From Maricurvus nonylphenolicus (GTDB lineage: Bacteria > Pseudomonadota > Gammaproteobacteria > Pseudomonadales > Cellvibrionaceae): a DNA stretch of 64,000 nt. Both the position numbers and the translations under genes were made by a program. The notes beneath the pieces are model-generated. The model ran no database searches, had not been told where the DNA came from, and saw nothing but the letters and a program-made list of their open reading frames with translations. Position 1 is the first letter of the stretch; every line of letters begins with the position of its first letter. Where the stretch lies: contig NZ_AP031498.1 in the NCBI RefSeq assembly GCF_042854845.1, forward strand, positions 1,612,001 to 1,676,000, given 5' to 3'. Positions 63,293 through 64,000 of this stretch are shown in pieces.

Positions 63293-64000
63293 ATGCAAAA
63301 CATAAAAGCCAAACGTAAGGCAAGCGCCTTGGCCTTGGCTCTGGCAGCGGTATTATCCACAGGGGCTTTATCATCAGGAGCCATGGCAGAGGACGCTAAA
63401 AACCCTGATCCCTGGGAAGGCTTCAACCGCAGCGTATACACCTTTAATGACACAATGGACCGCTACTTTATGAAGCCCGTCGCACAGGGCTACCGGGCGG
63501 TTACACCAGATCCCGTCGAAGATGGCATCAGTAATGTGTTTGATAACCTGCTGGAAGTCCGCAATATCGTCAATGATATCCTGCAGTGGAAGTGGGGCCA
63601 GGCCGCCAATGATACCGGTCGTTTTTTGGTCAATAGTACTGTGGGCGTGGTTGGCTTGTTCGATGTCGCTCAGCATATCGGCCTGCCGGAAAATGACGGC
63701 GGTGAAGACTTTGGCCAGACTCTGGCGGTATGGGGCGTAGGTTCCGGCCCCTATGTAGTCATTCCGTTCCTTGGGCCTTCCACTTTACGTGATGGTTTGG
63801 GATTACCTGTCGACAGTCAGATGGATTTAATCAGTTATATCGATCATGTGCCAACTCGCAACTCCACCTGGGGTGCTGGTTTTGTCGATACCCGTGCCGG
63901 ACTGCTGGAAGCCGAAGAACTGATCAGCGGCGATCGTTACACTTTTATGCGTGATGCCTACTTGCAGCGTCGTGAATATGTGATTAACGATGGTGAGGTC
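63293..64000 (+). CDS. mlaA: MlaA (VacJ) lipid-transport protein, 3' end outside window
   Basis: The frame is open to the window edge (236 codons seen). DPWEGFNRSVYTFNDTMDRYFMKPVAQGYRAVTP, GEDFGQTLAVWG and GPYVVIPFLGPSTLRD are MlaA hallmarks. It takes phospholipids out of the outer leaflet of the outer membrane. The signal peptide ends SSGAMA-ED and has no lipobox Cys, so this MlaA seems not to be a lipoprotein. GAGGAAG precedes the ATG. Confidence 0.92.
   Translation, partial: MQNIKAKRKASALALALAAVLSTGALSSGAMAEDAKNPDPWEGFNRSVYTFNDTMDRYFMKPVAQGYRAVTPDPVEDGISNVFDNLLEVRNIVNDILQWKWGQAANDTGRFLVNSTVGVVGLFDVAQHIGLPENDGGEDFGQTLAVWGVGSGPYVVIPFLGPSTLRDGLGLPVDSQMDLISYIDHVPTRNSTWGAGFVDTRAGLLEAEELISGDRYTFMRDAYLQRREYVINDGEV

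Overview
The window looks like chromosomal DNA of a marine-type gammaproteobacterium, probably near the Cellvibrionales/Spongiibacteraceae or Pseudomonadales (inference from gene content: carboxylic acid reductase with many short-chain dehydrogenases, an anr/fnr gene beside a hemN-type gene, ompW, RdgC, HrpA, MnmC, TrhO and TrhP). No rRNA, insertion sequence, prophage or CRISPR array was seen. Both ends cut through genes: a short-chain dehydrogenase at the left and mlaA at the right. Region by region: (1) 1-18.4 kb is a lipid or carboxylic-acid catabolism cluster: a carboxylic acid reductase, four SDR enzymes, a zinc alcohol dehydrogenase, a crotonase, a FadH-type dienoyl-CoA reductase, an acyl-CoA ligase and an acyl-CoA dehydrogenase, with AraC, Crp-like and TetR regulators. 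It is interrupted at 9.2-10.8 kb by a small accessory patch, a ParD/ParE-type pair and a GSU2403-type nucleotidyltransferase-fold gene, each preceded by strong palindromes. (2) 18.5-21.1 kb is a tightly coupled three-gene operon: a ZorA-like proton-channel subunit with a long coiled-coil tail, a ZorB-like OmpA/MotB protein, and a small Cys/His protein. None of the usual Zorya effectors is present, and this is the best candidate for an undescribed system. (3) 21.1-28.7 kb holds small housekeeping genes (bolA, trhO, rdgC, sirB2-like, DUF4202, ompW) and several exported or unknown proteins. (4) 28.7-33.3 kb is an anaerobic-response island: Fnr/Anr, a HemN-like protein that has lost its radical-SAM cysteines, a tandem universal stress protein and an orphan histidine kinase, with FNR-type boxes upstream of ompW and in the hemN-like/usp gap. 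(5) 33.3-46.6 kb is mixed housekeeping: sirtuin, TrhP, diguanylate cyclase, glutaminyl cyclase, ComFB, MnmC, flavodoxin, a methyltransferase, AlaA, MsrB and a Tag-like glycosylase. (6) 46.9-47.4 kb carries two copies of a tRNA-Glu/tRNA-Gly pair. (7) 47.4-58.8 kb has a porin, leuA behind a leucine-rich leader peptide (leuL), a probable DNA polymerase III psi subunit next to rimI, a GlpD-like oxidase, HrpA, and an alpha/beta hydrolase lacking its nucleophile. (8) 59.1-61.2 kb is a bufferin-type RiPP operon: a cysteine-repeat precursor, an MNIO enzyme (DUF692) and a DUF2063 partner. (9) 61.4-64.0 kb has a highly expressed porin, an exported unknown and mlaA. Several intergenic gaps hold long nested inverted repeats and a GGGGTCTGACCC palindrome family.
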